From Thermoanaerobacterales bacterium (GTDB lineage: Bacteria > Bacillota > Thermosediminibacteria > Thermosediminibacterales > Tepidanaerobacteraceae), in the NCBI GenBank assembly GCA_012840135.1, contig DUMA01000020.1, forward strand, positions 1 through 35,188: a stretch of 35,188 nt of DNA. The letters are read 5' to 3'. Below the pieces are notes generated by a model that was given only the letters and a program-made list of their open reading frames with translations, was not told the origin of the DNA and did no database searches. This document shows, in pieces, positions 23,765 to 31,810 of this stretch. The position numbers and the translations under genes are program-made. Position 1 is the first letter of the stretch; each line of letters starts with the position of its first letter.

Positions 23765-25253
23765 TTTTTAACCTCCCAGTAGCACAAGCTAATATTTTTT
23801 CCTGAGTTGCATCCTGCCTTAAAAATTCTCCTGTTATTTCTCCTTCATGCATGACCAAAATTCTGTCGCACATTCCGAGTATTTCCGGCAATTCCGATGA
23901 TATCAACAATACTGATTTGCCTTCTTTAACCAAATTATTTATTAATTTATATATCTCTACTTTTGCCCCTACATCAATTCCTCTTGTAGGTTCATCGAAA
24001 ATCAAAATATCCACATTTGCACACAGCCATTTTGCTAATACGACTTTTTGCTGGTTCCCGCCACTTAAGAAACGAACCTTTTTGGATGTAGAAGGTGTTT
24101 TAATATTTACTTTCTCAACATACGCATACGTAATATCATTTTCTTTCTTTTTATTTAAAAAAATTTTTTTTATAAAATTGTTCAAACTTGGGAGTGTAAC
24201 ATTATGAGTTACACTTAATGCTTGAACAAGCCCCTGCATTTTTCTATCTTCAGGCAATAAGCCAATTCCATTCTTAATAGCCTCTGACGGTGATTTAATA
24301 TTTACTTTGATACCGTTTATATATATTTCTCCACCGTCAATGGGATCGACTCCAAAAATTGCTCTTGCCAGTTCAGTTCTCCCTGCGCCCATTAAACCGG
24401 CTAACCCCAAAACTTCACCCTTTTTTAGAACAAACGAAATATTTTTTAATACATTTTTTCTATTAAGGTTTTTAACTTCAAGAACATTATTCGAAATAGC
24501 AGCAAATTCTTTAGGAAATTTTTCCTCAAGTCTTCTTCCCACCATCAACTGTATGATTTTATCTATATCTACACTATCCACTGCATAAGTCCCGATATAT
24601 GTGCCATCTCTTAGTACGGTCAATCGGTCACCGATCTTTTTTATTTCTTCCAATCTGTGAGAAATGTAAATAATTGCAACCCCTGAACTTTTTAGCTGTT
24701 TCATGACCTTGAACAGTTGCTCAATCTCTTTTTCCGTCAACGCCGACGTCGGTTCATCCATTATGATTATATCCGACTTAAACGATAACGCTTTTGCAAT
24801 TTCTACCATCTGTTGTTGTGCTATTCCCAGTTTTTTTACTTTAATCCTGGGCTCTAGATTTAAATCCAGTCTTTTCAATAATTCATTGGTTTTTCTATAC
24901 ATATCTTCCCAATCAATTAAACCATTTTTCTTCAATGGTTCTCTGCCTAAAAAGATGTTTTCAGCAATACTTAACTGTGGCACTAAATTTAGTTCCTGGT
25001 AAATAATACTTATTCCAGCTATTTGAGCTTCTTTGGGGCTTTTTATATCTATTTTTTTCCCTTTTAAAATTATTTCTCCCTCATCTTTGCTATACACTCC
25101 TGTAAGGATTTTCATCAGCGTAGACTTGCCGGCACCATTTTCGCCAACCAAAACATGAATTTCCCCCGGTTTAATATTCAAATTTACTTTATTTAAAGCT
25201 TTTACCCCCGGAAATTCCTTCGAAATGTTTCTCATTTCTAAAATGTAATCCAC
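23754..25253 (-). CDS. CUT2 sugar ABC transporter ATPase with two ABC domains, probably for inositol
   Basis: This RbsA-type ATPase has about 499 residues. Domain 1 has Walker A GENGAGKST, signature LGIAQQQMVEIAK and Walker B IIIMDEPTSALT. Domain 2 has a degenerate Walker A (GLMGAGRTE), signature LSGGNQQKVVLAKW and Walker B ILIFDEPTRGID. The frame extends to GTG 25265, which abuts an SD-like AAAGGCGG. GTG 25253 is better spaced (eight bases after GGGTGA) and starts MDYILEMRNISK, so it is preferred, with moderate certainty. It follows lacI by a short gap and overlaps the permease by 11 bases. Confidence 0.92.
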   Translation of the reverse strand: MDYILEMRNISKEFPGVKALNKVNLNIKPGEIHVLVGENGAGKSTLMKILTGVYSKDEGEIILKGKKIDIKSPKEAQIAGISIIYQELNLVPQLSIAENIFLGREPLKKNGLIDWEDMYRKTNELLKRLDLNLEPRIKVKKLGIAQQQMVEIAKALSFKSDIIIMDEPTSALTEKEIEQLFKVMKQLKSSGVAIIYISHRLEEIKKIGDRLTVLRDGTYIGTYAVDSVDIDKIIQLMVGRRLEEKFPKEFAAISNNVLEVKNLNRKNVLKNISFVLKKGEVLGLAGLMGAGRTELARAIFGVDPIDGGEIYINGIKVNIKSPSEAIKNGIGLLPEDRKMQGLVQALSVTHNVTLPSLNNFIKKIFLNKKKENDITYAYVEKVNIKTPSTSKKVRFLSGGNQQKVVLAKWLCANVDILIFDEPTRGIDVGAKVEIYKLINNLVKEGKSVLLISSELPEILGMCDRILVMHEGEITGEFLRQDATQEKILACATGRLKNVG

Positions 25254-25278
25254 TTCTAATTTCACCCGCCTTTACTGT

Positions 25279-26307
25279 TTAAAGGATATCAACGTTTTTA
25301 CACCTGCATGTAGATTTCCTTATCACAAGTTCTGTATCGAGAACAATCTTTTCTCCCACTCCCCTTTCACCTTTGATCCTTTTTATCAAAAGTTCTGTAG
25401 CGATGTATCCCATCTTTCTCATCTGCTGATTTACAGTAGTCAGGGGCGGGTCCACCATCTCAGCCAGCATGGTGTTGTCATATCCGACCACGGATATATC
25501 ATCAGGAACTCGCCAGCCCAAATGCTTTATGGCCCGCATCGCTCCAATGGCGGTTAAATCGTTGGCTGCGAAGATGGCTGTTGGTTTGCACGGACCTTTC
25601 AATATTTCCAATGTCTTTTTTAAGCCGAATTCTATTTTAAAATCGCCATATCCCACCGCTTCGGGACAAACCTTCAGTCCGGCTTCTTCCATAGCTTTCA
25701 AATAGCCCTTTTCCCTTTCGAGATTTACCTTTATACGCGGAGGGCCCAAAAGGCATGCGATATTTTTATGACCAAGATCTATTAAATATTTTGTAGCAAT
25801 ATATCCGCCTTTCACGTTGTTTGAAACTACCACATCCACCGGCAGACCTTCGGAGTCATCGATATCCCTGCCCAATAGCACCAGTGGCACATTGGCTTTC
25901 AACAGCTTTATAACGTTCTGGTCATTGTAGTAGGCTGAAGATATGATAAAACCGTCGATGCTTTTTTGCTTCAATAGGGATATATATGTAGCTTCTTTAT
26001 CCGAGCTGTAATCGGTATTGCACATGATTATATTGAAACCGAAATCGCTGCTGGCATCTTCCACTCCCCGGGCAAGCTCTGCAAAAAACGGGTTAGCAAT
26101 ATCGGGTATGAGAAGCCCTAGAGTGAGAGTAGATTTTTTGGTAAGGGCTGAAGCAATAACATTGGGAGTATAATTTAATTGTTCCATTACTTTTTTTACT
26201 CTGAGCCGGGTTTTCTCCGATACGGCGCCACTGTTGTTTAAAACCCTGGATACGGTGGCTATAGAAACTCTGGCCTCTTTTGCTATGTCGTATATGGTTA
26301 CTGGCAT
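25279..26307 (-). CDS. LacI-family transcriptional regulator of the iol operon
   Basis: This repressor of about 342 residues has an N-terminal LacI helix-turn-helix (TIYDIAKEARVSIATVSRVL, residues about 3-22), then a hinge helix (NYTPNVIASAL) and a sugar-binding periplasmic-like domain (LGLLIPDIANPFFAELARGVED, CLLGPPRI, TAIFAANDLTAIGAM). ATG 26307 is preferred over GTG 26316 because GGGGAG lies eight bases upstream. It is the first gene of its own operon, and an operator-like palindrome (26383-26396) sits at the promoter, which implies autorepression relieved by an inositol-derived ligand. Confidence 0.92.
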   Translation of the reverse strand: MPVTIYDIAKEARVSIATVSRVLNNSGAVSEKTRLRVKKVMEQLNYTPNVIASALTKKSTLTLGLLIPDIANPFFAELARGVEDASSDFGFNIIMCNTDYSSDKEATYISLLKQKSIDGFIISSAYYNDQNVIKLLKANVPLVLLGRDIDDSEGLPVDVVVSNNVKGGYIATKYLIDLGHKNIACLLGPPRIKVNLEREKGYLKAMEEAGLKVCPEAVGYGDFKIEFGLKKTLEILKGPCKPTAIFAANDLTAIGAMRAIKHLGWRVPDDISVVGYDNTMLAEMVDPPLTTVNQQMRKMGYIATELLIKRIKGERGVGEKIVLDTELVIRKSTCRCKNVDIL

Positions 26308-26382
26308 TGGCGGCACTCCCCAACATTTTTTAAAGATGATTGTTCATAGATACTATTGTAATTTTTTCATTTGAAAGACAAT

Positions 26383-26425
26383 TGTAAGCGGTTACATTTT
26401 GTAGATTTCAAATTGCCTCCGACAA
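26383..26425 (-). promoter_or_regulatory. Promoter of the lacI-iol operon with LacI/CcpA-type operator
   Basis: On the minus strand TTGTCG (26425-26420), a 16-base spacer and TACAAA (26403-26398) form a modest promoter. TGTAAGCGGTTACA (26383-26396) lies two bases downstream of the -10 and matches the LacI/CcpA-type consensus with central CG. Binding there would block initiation. A weaker copy, TGTAAGGGCTTTCA (26473-26486), lies about 90 bases upstream. Whether the local LacI or CcpA binds cannot be told from sequence. The 26317-26600 gap otherwise holds a 9-bp hairpin (26413-26445). Confidence 0.5.
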
Positions 26426-26603
26426 AATATTATTTACGAAGGCAAACGGTATATTGTTAGAATATTCATTTTTGTAAGGGCTTTCATTTTGTAATACACT
26501 AAATTTATTCATTTTGTTATGTTATTAAATATTCTACATTAACTTGAAAATTCCTTCTTGATAATAAAATTTTTTTATTGCATTTTTGGCAATTAAAAAG
26601 AAA

Positions 26604-26643
26604 AGAGCATCGGGATTCTCCTGCACCGTTATCCCGATGCTCT
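26604..26643 (-). terminator. Rho-independent terminator of glyS, usable in both directions
   Basis: AGAGCATCGGGAT (26604-26616) pairs perfectly with ATCCCGATGCTCT (26631-26643) around a 14-base loop. On the minus strand it is followed by TTTTCTTTTT, 55 bases after the glyS stop. The plus strand also has a T-run (TTTTTTGTTTTT), but no plus-strand gene leads into it. Confidence 0.85.
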
Positions 26644-26697
26644 AGCTTTTTTGTTTTTCGTGTGGAAGAAGCTATTTTTATTAATTTTTAATAAAAT

Positions 26698-28080
26698 TTA
26701 GAACCCCAGCTTATCCTCCAGATATTCTCTAACACTTGCAATATCTATCCTATCCTGCTTCATGGTATCTCTGTCCCTGACTGTGACTTTGCTATCCTCC
26801 AGGCTGTCGAAGTCTACCGTTATGGCAAAGGGCGTCCCGATCTCGTCCTGGCGGCGGTAGCGCTTGCCTATGCTGCCGGTGTTGTCGTATTCCACATGGT
26901 AATATTTTTTGAGGTCGTGGTAGATTTTTCTCGCCAGTTCCTCGAGGGGTTCCTTCTTTGACAGCGGCAGGACGGCACATTTAATAGGAGCCATTTCGGG
27001 ATGGAAGCCCAGAACCACTCTCGTTTCCCCTTCTACCTCTTCTTCCCTGTAAGCGTCGCAGAGTAGCACCAGCATGGCCCTATCTACGCCCAATGAGGGC
27101 TCGATGACATACGGCGTGATCTGCCGGTTTTCCGTCTGGTCGAAATATGTGAGGGTTTTCCCCGAGTACTCCATATGCTTTGTTAGGTCAAAATCCGTGC
27201 GGTTTGCAACACCCCAGAGTTCTCCCCACCCGAAGGGGAACTTGTATTCAAGGTCGGTGGTAGCCTTTGAGTAGTGGGAAAGTTCTTCGGGAGCATGGTC
27301 CCGGAGGCGCAGATTTTCCTTTTTCACCCCTAAAGCCAGAAAGAAATCCATGGTGAACTGCCGCCAGAATTCAAACCAATTCATATCATCACCGGGCTTT
27401 ACAAAGTATTCCAGTTCCATCTGTTCGAATTCCCTTGTCCTGAAAATAAAGTTCCCCGGTGTTATTTCGTTCCTGAAAGCCTTTCCTATCTGTGCGATGC
27501 CGAAAGGCAGCTTTACCCTGCTGGTATCCAGCACATTCTTGAAGTTCACGAAAATACCCTGGGCAGTTTCGGGGCGCAGGTACACCACCGAACTGGAGTC
27601 TTCCGTCACTCCCTGATGGGTCTTGAACATCAAGTTGAATACCCGGGCATCGGTCCAGGCCACATCTCCGCAGACCGGACATTTTACCTTATTGCCGTGT
27701 ATAATCTGTGTCAGTTCCTGGACGCTCTTTCCTTCCACATGCATATTCAGAGCATCCTCGATAAGATGGTCGGCCCTGAAACGGGATTTGCACTGCTTGC
27801 AGTCTATAAGCGCATCGTTGAAGCCCGCCACATGGCCGGAAGCCTCCCATACCCTGGGGTGCATCAGTATGGCGCTGTCAAGACCCACCACATCTTCCCT
27901 CTCATGGACCACCTTTTTCCACCACATGCGCTTCACATTTTGCTTGAGTTCGGCCCCCAGGGGACCGTAATCCCAGGTATTTGCAAGGCCGCCGTAAATT
28001 TCAGAGCCCTGAAAAACAAATCCCCGGCGCTTGCACAAAGAAATGATCTTGTTCATGAGTTTTTCACCATTGTCTGCCAC
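26698..28080 (-). CDS. glyS: Glycyl-tRNA synthetase, single-chain dimeric type
   Basis: This 460-residue class II aminoacyl-tRNA synthetase of the alpha-2 type charges tRNA-Gly. Motifs include the N-terminal [26 protein letters not shown], a zinc-binding pair of CxxC knuckles (CKQC at about 97-100; CPVCG at about 134-138), motif 2 [21 protein letters not shown] and motif 3 [11 protein letters not shown], plus a C-terminal anticodon-binding domain. The start is GTG 28080 with AAAGGGGT upstream. It is transcribed from the T-box leader at 28148-28450. The bacterial alternative, the tetrameric GlyQ/GlyS type, is clearly not this protein. Confidence 0.96.
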   Translation of the reverse strand: MADNGEKLMNKIISLCKRRGFVFQGSEIYGGLANTWDYGPLGAELKQNVKRMWWKKVVHEREDVVGLDSAILMHPRVWEASGHVAGFNDALIDCKQCKSRFRADHLIEDALNMHVEGKSVQELTQIIHGNKVKCPVCGDVAWTDARVFNLMFKTHQGVTEDSSSVVYLRPETAQGIFVNFKNVLDTSRVKLPFGIAQIGKAFRNEITPGNFIFRTREFEQMELEYFVKPGDDMNWFEFWRQFTMDFFLALGVKKENLRLRDHAPEELSHYSKATTDLEYKFPFGWGELWGVANRTDFDLTKHMEYSGKTLTYFDQTENRQITPYVIEPSLGVDRAMLVLLCDAYREEEVEGETRVVLGFHPEMAPIKCAVLPLSKKEPLEELARKIYHDLKKYYHVEYDNTGSIGKRYRRQDEIGTPFAITVDFDSLEDSKVTVRDRDTMKQDRIDIASVREYLEDKLGF

Positions 28081-28147
28081 AAATATACCCCTTTCTCTTT
28101 AAATGTTACTTTTTATTTTAACTTTTTACAAAATCCTTTTCGAATAT

Positions 28148-28450
28148 TAAAAAACCCCAGGCCCATTTAAGGCCTAGGGGTCCCTTTCCAGGACGGTTCC
28201 ACCCTAGTTGCAGGAGGATAATTAAATAAACCCTGCCTGCCGCTTTTTTTAAAAACAATCTTTCTTGTAAAAGCCATGTCTGAAAAATATATATCCCGTA
28301 AACTACGGGAGTTCTTCCGCTGCCACATCTTTTTTATGCAACGGGGCTTCCACCTTCCCCCGCTCGCTTTTTGCAGGGAAAAAAGACTTTGCGGAAATGT
28401 TTTCCTTCACTTCAACTCCAAGGCCGTTAATTTTTAATCAATTTCTTTTC
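28148..28450 (-). ncRNA. T-box leader of glyS with glycine (GGC) specifier
   Basis: The leader contains the T-box core AGGGTGGAACCG (28205-28194 read on the minus strand), which pairs in the antiterminator. It ends in a GC-rich terminator: CCCCTAGGCC (28180-28171) with GGGCCTGGGG (28164-28155), then a T-run to 28149. The base of stem I is TTCCGC (28396-28391) with GCGGAA (28320-28315). A GGC triplet (28324-28322) followed by A lies just before the 3' strand of that stem, the position of a specifier codon, and matches Gly. Uncharged tRNA-Gly would favour read-through into glyS. A stem near 28291-28308 (CCCGTA/TACGGG) follows stem I. Confidence 0.88.
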
Positions 28451-28453
28451 TTA

Positions 28454-28483
28454 AGTCTATCATTTCTTTTCGCTGATTGTCAA
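28454..28483 (-). promoter_or_regulatory. Promoter of the glyS T-box leader
   Basis: TTGACA (28483-28478) and TAGACT (28459-28454) are separated by 18 bases on the minus strand, placing the start near 28447, just before the T-box leader. The -35 is perfect; the -10 matches four of six bases. Confidence 0.6.
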
Positions 28484-28574
28484 ATCTTATATCAATGCTG
28501 TTTCTTTATTTTAACATTATTACCCTTAAACTTCAATATATGTGTTAAGATGAATGCAACTCGTTCGTGGCCAT

Positions 28575-29882
28575 TCAGTTTATAAGTCCCGCTATAGCCG
28601 CTCCCACCAGTGTGGCATTTTCGGCTCTTACAAATTCATAGTAGACATGTTTTTCATCATTCAAATAAGATTTCATATAAAAGTCAAGTTTATTTTTAAA
28701 TAACTTGGATTTATAAAAAGTCGTTCCTTCGGCTGCTATGCATACGGGTTTGCAGGGGTTTTTACCCTTCCCGGTTTTGAGTATTATGGATGAAAGGTTC
28801 ACCGCCACCAGCTTTGCCGCTCTCTCCATCATTGAATCGATAAGATGGTACACAATCAAATAATCATCATCTTCAAAACAGCAATTTGAAAGTTTATTGT
28901 CGGAATAAGGGTAATACAGGAAATCGTTTATCTCCCTGGCAGAAAGTTCCTCGATGTCCCGAACCCTTTCGCAAAATCTCCCGGAAAACAGTCCATCTTC
29001 AGCCGCCCTTTTAATGATTTGGAGCATAAGTCCTCCCTGATACCTGCCTGATATCATTTTCTCAAAAGTATACACTCCGGGGTTTAGGGTCGTCTCATCA
29101 AATTCTTTATCAATCAAGCCTCTAGGCGCTTTGTCATAGCCACCGGATTCCATATTAATTACGGTGGAACCGGCTTTTCCCACCAGGTCGCAGGCTTTTT
29201 TTATATTGCGATTCTCTTCGATATAACAGGTATTAGTACCGGTGCCCAGAATAAATCCTATGTAACCGTCAAACACCCTGTCGGGGTATGCAGCTTTGCC
29301 GCCCAGGAGTGTTGCTACCGTGTCATTGAGCAGCACGATTTTTTTATCTCCATCAAATCCTGAATTTTTTACAGCTCTCAAGAGATTCTCGCCAATTATC
29401 TCGCCTATTAAATCCTTAACCTTTATTTCCTTGCTGAACTGCAGCAGCTTCCCGTCTTTATTGGGAAGTATTTCCGTGGCATATGAAAAACAAAAACCTA
29501 TCTTTTTACTCCTGTCCAGCACGGGTTCAATATATCCTGCCATTGTCTCAAAAAATTCTTCCTTTGAGATCTCCCCTTGCGTCCCGGGCATCGGATACAG
29601 CCTGTAGTCCTGCACCACCGGCTTTTTATCCCTGTCAAAATGAATGACAGCCACCCTGAAGTTGGTGCCGCCTGCATCCATCACTATGACCGGCTCTCCC
29701 AGGGGTATATCCCCGTCTACGGTTATATATGTTGGCAGCATTTTGAGAGAGCTTTCCTGGCCTTCCAGCCCCTTTTCCATTTCCTCGATGAAGGTTCTGC
29801 AGCTTTTATCCATGTCCATGCTTTCATAATCCATACCATACCTTGATAAAAAACTCTTCACAGCCGCTTTATGGTCATTCAT
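28575..29882 (-). CDS. Hexokinase of the eukaryotic type
   Basis: This 435-residue ATP-dependent hexokinase of the Hexokinase_1/Hexokinase_2 family phosphorylates hexose at C6. It has the phosphate-1 loop MDAGGTNFRV (about 68-77), a sugar-binding segment (GFCFSYATEI), the catalytic Asp in LLNDTVATLLGG, the phosphate-2 loop GFILGTGTNTCYIE, INMESGGYD, and GLIDKEFDETTLNPG with the Glu that contacts sugar. This fold is typical of eukaryotic hexokinases and differs from the ROK glucokinases common in Firmicutes, although a few anaerobic bacteria have it. GAAAGGATGATATA precedes the ATG. It is divergent from ldh and downstream of no other gene. Confidence 0.9.
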   Translation of the reverse strand: MNDHKAAVKSFLSRYGMDYESMDMDKSCRTFIEEMEKGLEGQESSLKMLPTYITVDGDIPLGEPVIVMDAGGTNFRVAVIHFDRDKKPVVQDYRLYPMPGTQGEISKEEFFETMAGYIEPVLDRSKKIGFCFSYATEILPNKDGKLLQFSKEIKVKDLIGEIIGENLLRAVKNSGFDGDKKIVLLNDTVATLLGGKAAYPDRVFDGYIGFILGTGTNTCYIEENRNIKKACDLVGKAGSTVINMESGGYDKAPRGLIDKEFDETTLNPGVYTFEKMISGRYQGGLMLQIIKRAAEDGLFSGRFCERVRDIEELSAREINDFLYYPYSDNKLSNCCFEDDDYLIVYHLIDSMMERAAKLVAVNLSSIILKTGKGKNPCKPVCIAAEGTTFYKSKLFKNKLDFYMKSYLNDEKHVYYEFVRAENATLVGAAIAGLIN

Positions 29883-29977
29883 TATATCATCCTTTCCATG
29901 CCAGAACCGATTTTTAATAAATAATTTTCGCTATCTGGACATAAATTCCTTCTTAATAAAATATTATTTTTTTTCAT

Positions 29978-30006
29978 TTGGTGGAAAAATAAATACTAAA
30001 TACATT
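29978..30006 (+). promoter_or_regulatory. Possible promoter of ldh
   Basis: TTGGTG (29978-29983) and TACATT (30001-30006) are separated by 17 bases in the divergent spacer between the hexokinase and ldh genes. The SD GAAAGGATG follows before TTG 30032. Confidence 0.4.
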
Positions 30007-30031
30007 CTTGCAATAGAAAGGATGAAGATAC

Positions 30032-30973
30032 TTGAAAATAGGGCTCATCGGTACGGGTTACGTAGGAGCCACCACTGCCTTTGCGCTATTGCTTCAGGGT
30101 ATTGCTTCAGAGTTAGTATTGATTGACATAAACAGGGATAAGGCCGAGGGTGAGGCTTTGGACCTTGTACACTCCACTTCTTTTGTGCATCCGGTGGAAA
30201 TATATGCCGGAGATTATTGTGATCTAAAAGATGCAAGAATAGTCATCATTTCGGCAGGTCCCAGCATTGGCAAAGGTGAAACAAGGCTGGACCTTGCCAC
30301 TAAGAATTATAATATATTCAGGGAAATCATTCCTCAAATCGTAAGATACAATGATGGATGCATACTATTGGTAGTGACTAATCCCGTAGATGTATTGGCT
30401 TACACGGCCATGAAACTTTCAGGGTTCCCCAGCAGCAGAGTCATAGGTTCCGGCACGGTTCTCGATAGCTCCAGGTTCAGGGCGGCATTGGCTGCAAAGC
30501 TCCGGGTAGATGCCAGAAATATTCACGGTTATATCCTGGGTGAACATGGGGATTCTCAGGTGGCTGTATGGAGCCTTACTAATATCATGGGAATAAATTT
30601 CGATGAATTCTGCCAAAGGTACTCCGCCAATTGCAGCAGCCATATAAAGCAGGAAATCCAGGATTATGTCAGGACCTCGGCATATAAAGTTATCCAGAAA
30701 AAGGGAGCTACCAATTACGCAGTGGCCCTGGCCGTGGCAAAAATAGTAAAGAGCATATTAAGGGATGAAAATTCCATCCTCACCGTATCCACTTATGTGG
30801 AAGACCTGTACGGAGTAAAAGATGTCTACCTCAGCCTTCCATGCATTGTAAATAAAAACGGAATAGATAAAATTCTACTTCCGGAGCTTTCAGAAAGCGA
30901 AAAAACGGACCTTAAAAAGTCCGCCGAAATAATCAAAAAATATATCGATGATACCATGGCAGTAAAAGTGTGA
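30032..30973 (+). CDS. ldh: L-lactate dehydrogenase
   Basis: This 313-residue NAD-dependent enzyme interconverts pyruvate and L-lactate. It has the NAD motif GLIGTGYVGATTAFAL, the Asp of LIDINRDKAEGEALDL, the active-site Arg region GETRLDLATKN, VVTNPVDVLAY, the catalytic His in ILGEHGDSQVAVWS, and TNYAVALAVAKI near the C-terminus. TTG 30032 is the only suitable start: AAAGG lies ten bases upstream and the ATG at 30022 is out of frame. It sits divergent from hexokinase, fitting fermentative metabolism. The GEHGDS motif and length favour lactate over malate dehydrogenase. Confidence 0.92.
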   Translation: MKIGLIGTGYVGATTAFALLLQGIASELVLIDINRDKAEGEALDLVHSTSFVHPVEIYAGDYCDLKDARIVIISAGPSIGKGETRLDLATKNYNIFREIIPQIVRYNDGCILLVVTNPVDVLAYTAMKLSGFPSSRVIGSGTVLDSSRFRAALAAKLRVDARNIHGYILGEHGDSQVAVWSLTNIMGINFDEFCQRYSANCSSHIKQEIQDYVRTSAYKVIQKKGATNYAVALAVAKIVKSILRDENSILTVSTYVEDLYGVKDVYLSLPCIVNKNGIDKILLPELSESEKTDLKKSAEIIKKYIDDTMAVKV

Positions 30974-30985
30974 CAGCATTATCGT

Positions 30986-31026
30986 ACAGTTTTATTCAGC
31001 AGATATTACTTGATTGAACAAACTGT
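30986..31026. terminator. Hairpin between the convergent ldh and aldolase genes
   Basis: ACAGTTT-ta-TTCA (30986-30998) pairs with TGAA-c-AAACTGT (31015-31026). An outer TGACAG/CTGTCA pair lies further out. No adjacent U-tract is present in either direction, so it may be a weak bidirectional terminator. Confidence 0.35.
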
Positions 31027-31054
31027 CATGGACCTTTTACTGGAACCAGGGTTT

Positions 31055-31678
31055 TCACCCGTTTATCATATTTTCAAAAATCTCCTGTGGCATAAAATCT
31101 TTGTGGTCCAGGGCCAGCATATGATAGTACAAAAAGGCCACTTCCTCAACATAGATTAGCTTTATGAGCGCCTTCTCAAGATCCTCGCCTGCAGCTATGA
31201 CTCCGTGATATTTTAAAAGACATACATCGGAATCCCTCATGGGCTCTTTAATGCTTTGGGCCAGTTCCTTGCTTCCCGGCGGGGCAAACTCCGCCACTTT
31301 TACTGGCTTTCCGCCATATAAGACCGCCTCTGCGCTTACCGGAAGAATCTCCTTCCCCATGCAGGCAAAAATGGTAGAGTATCTGGAATGGGTGTGGGCC
31401 ACTCCTCCTGCCTCCGGCCTTATTTTATATGCGGTGATATGCATTGCGGTTTCTATGGACGGATGAAGATTCCCATCAACTATGTTGCCGTCAAGGTCCA
31501 CAACGATGATCTTTTCAGGCGTGAGGTCTTCCCTGGATATGCCCGATGGTGTAATATATACAAGCCCTTCCCTGCGGTCTATCATGCTGAAATTGCCGGA
31601 CTTGTGGCGGCAGAGTTCCATCTGATCAGCTTTTTTTGCTATTCTTACCACTTCTTTTTTAATTTCTAGATTTATCAT
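31055..31678 (-). CDS. Class II aldolase/adducin family protein (fuculose-phosphate aldolase-like)
   Basis: This 207-residue zinc-dependent aldolase or epimerase of the AraD/FucA family cleaves phosphorylated ketoses to dihydroxyacetone phosphate and an aldehyde, or epimerises L-ribulose-5-phosphate. Motifs are SGNFS (about 27-31), ITPSGI, the catalytic Glu in HPSIETAMH, the zinc-binding HTHSRYST and the third His in KYHGVIAAG. AGGAGGG lies seven bases before ATG 31678; the longer frame is not supported. It stands apart from the neighbouring phosphohexomutase by 130 bases. Substrate cannot be assigned between fuculose-1-phosphate, rhamnulose-1-phosphate, ribulose-5-phosphate or methylthioribulose-1-phosphate; length and motifs favour the aldolases. 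Confidence 0.85.
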   Translation of the reverse strand: MINLEIKKEVVRIAKKADQMELCRHKSGNFSMIDRREGLVYITPSGISREDLTPEKIIVVDLDGNIVDGNLHPSIETAMHITAYKIRPEAGGVAHTHSRYSTIFACMGKEILPVSAEAVLYGGKPVKVAEFAPPGSKELAQSIKEPMRDSDVCLLKYHGVIAAGEDLEKALIKLIYVEEVAFLYYHMLALDHKDFMPQEIFENMING

Positions 31679-31810
31679 GAATAAACCCTCCTGATCTAAA
31701 CTATAAAACAAATACCAGACATCCTGCCCCCGAAATCTAACTGTTTGAGAATTACATAGTTCTGAGTTTCAATTTTTTACAAAAAAACATACAGCATCTT
31801 CTATGTTTAT

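Noticed and set aside
27616-28170. 184-codon plus-strand frame opposite glyS
   Set aside because: Antisense to a certain tRNA-synthetase gene and running into the T-box leader; no start signals.
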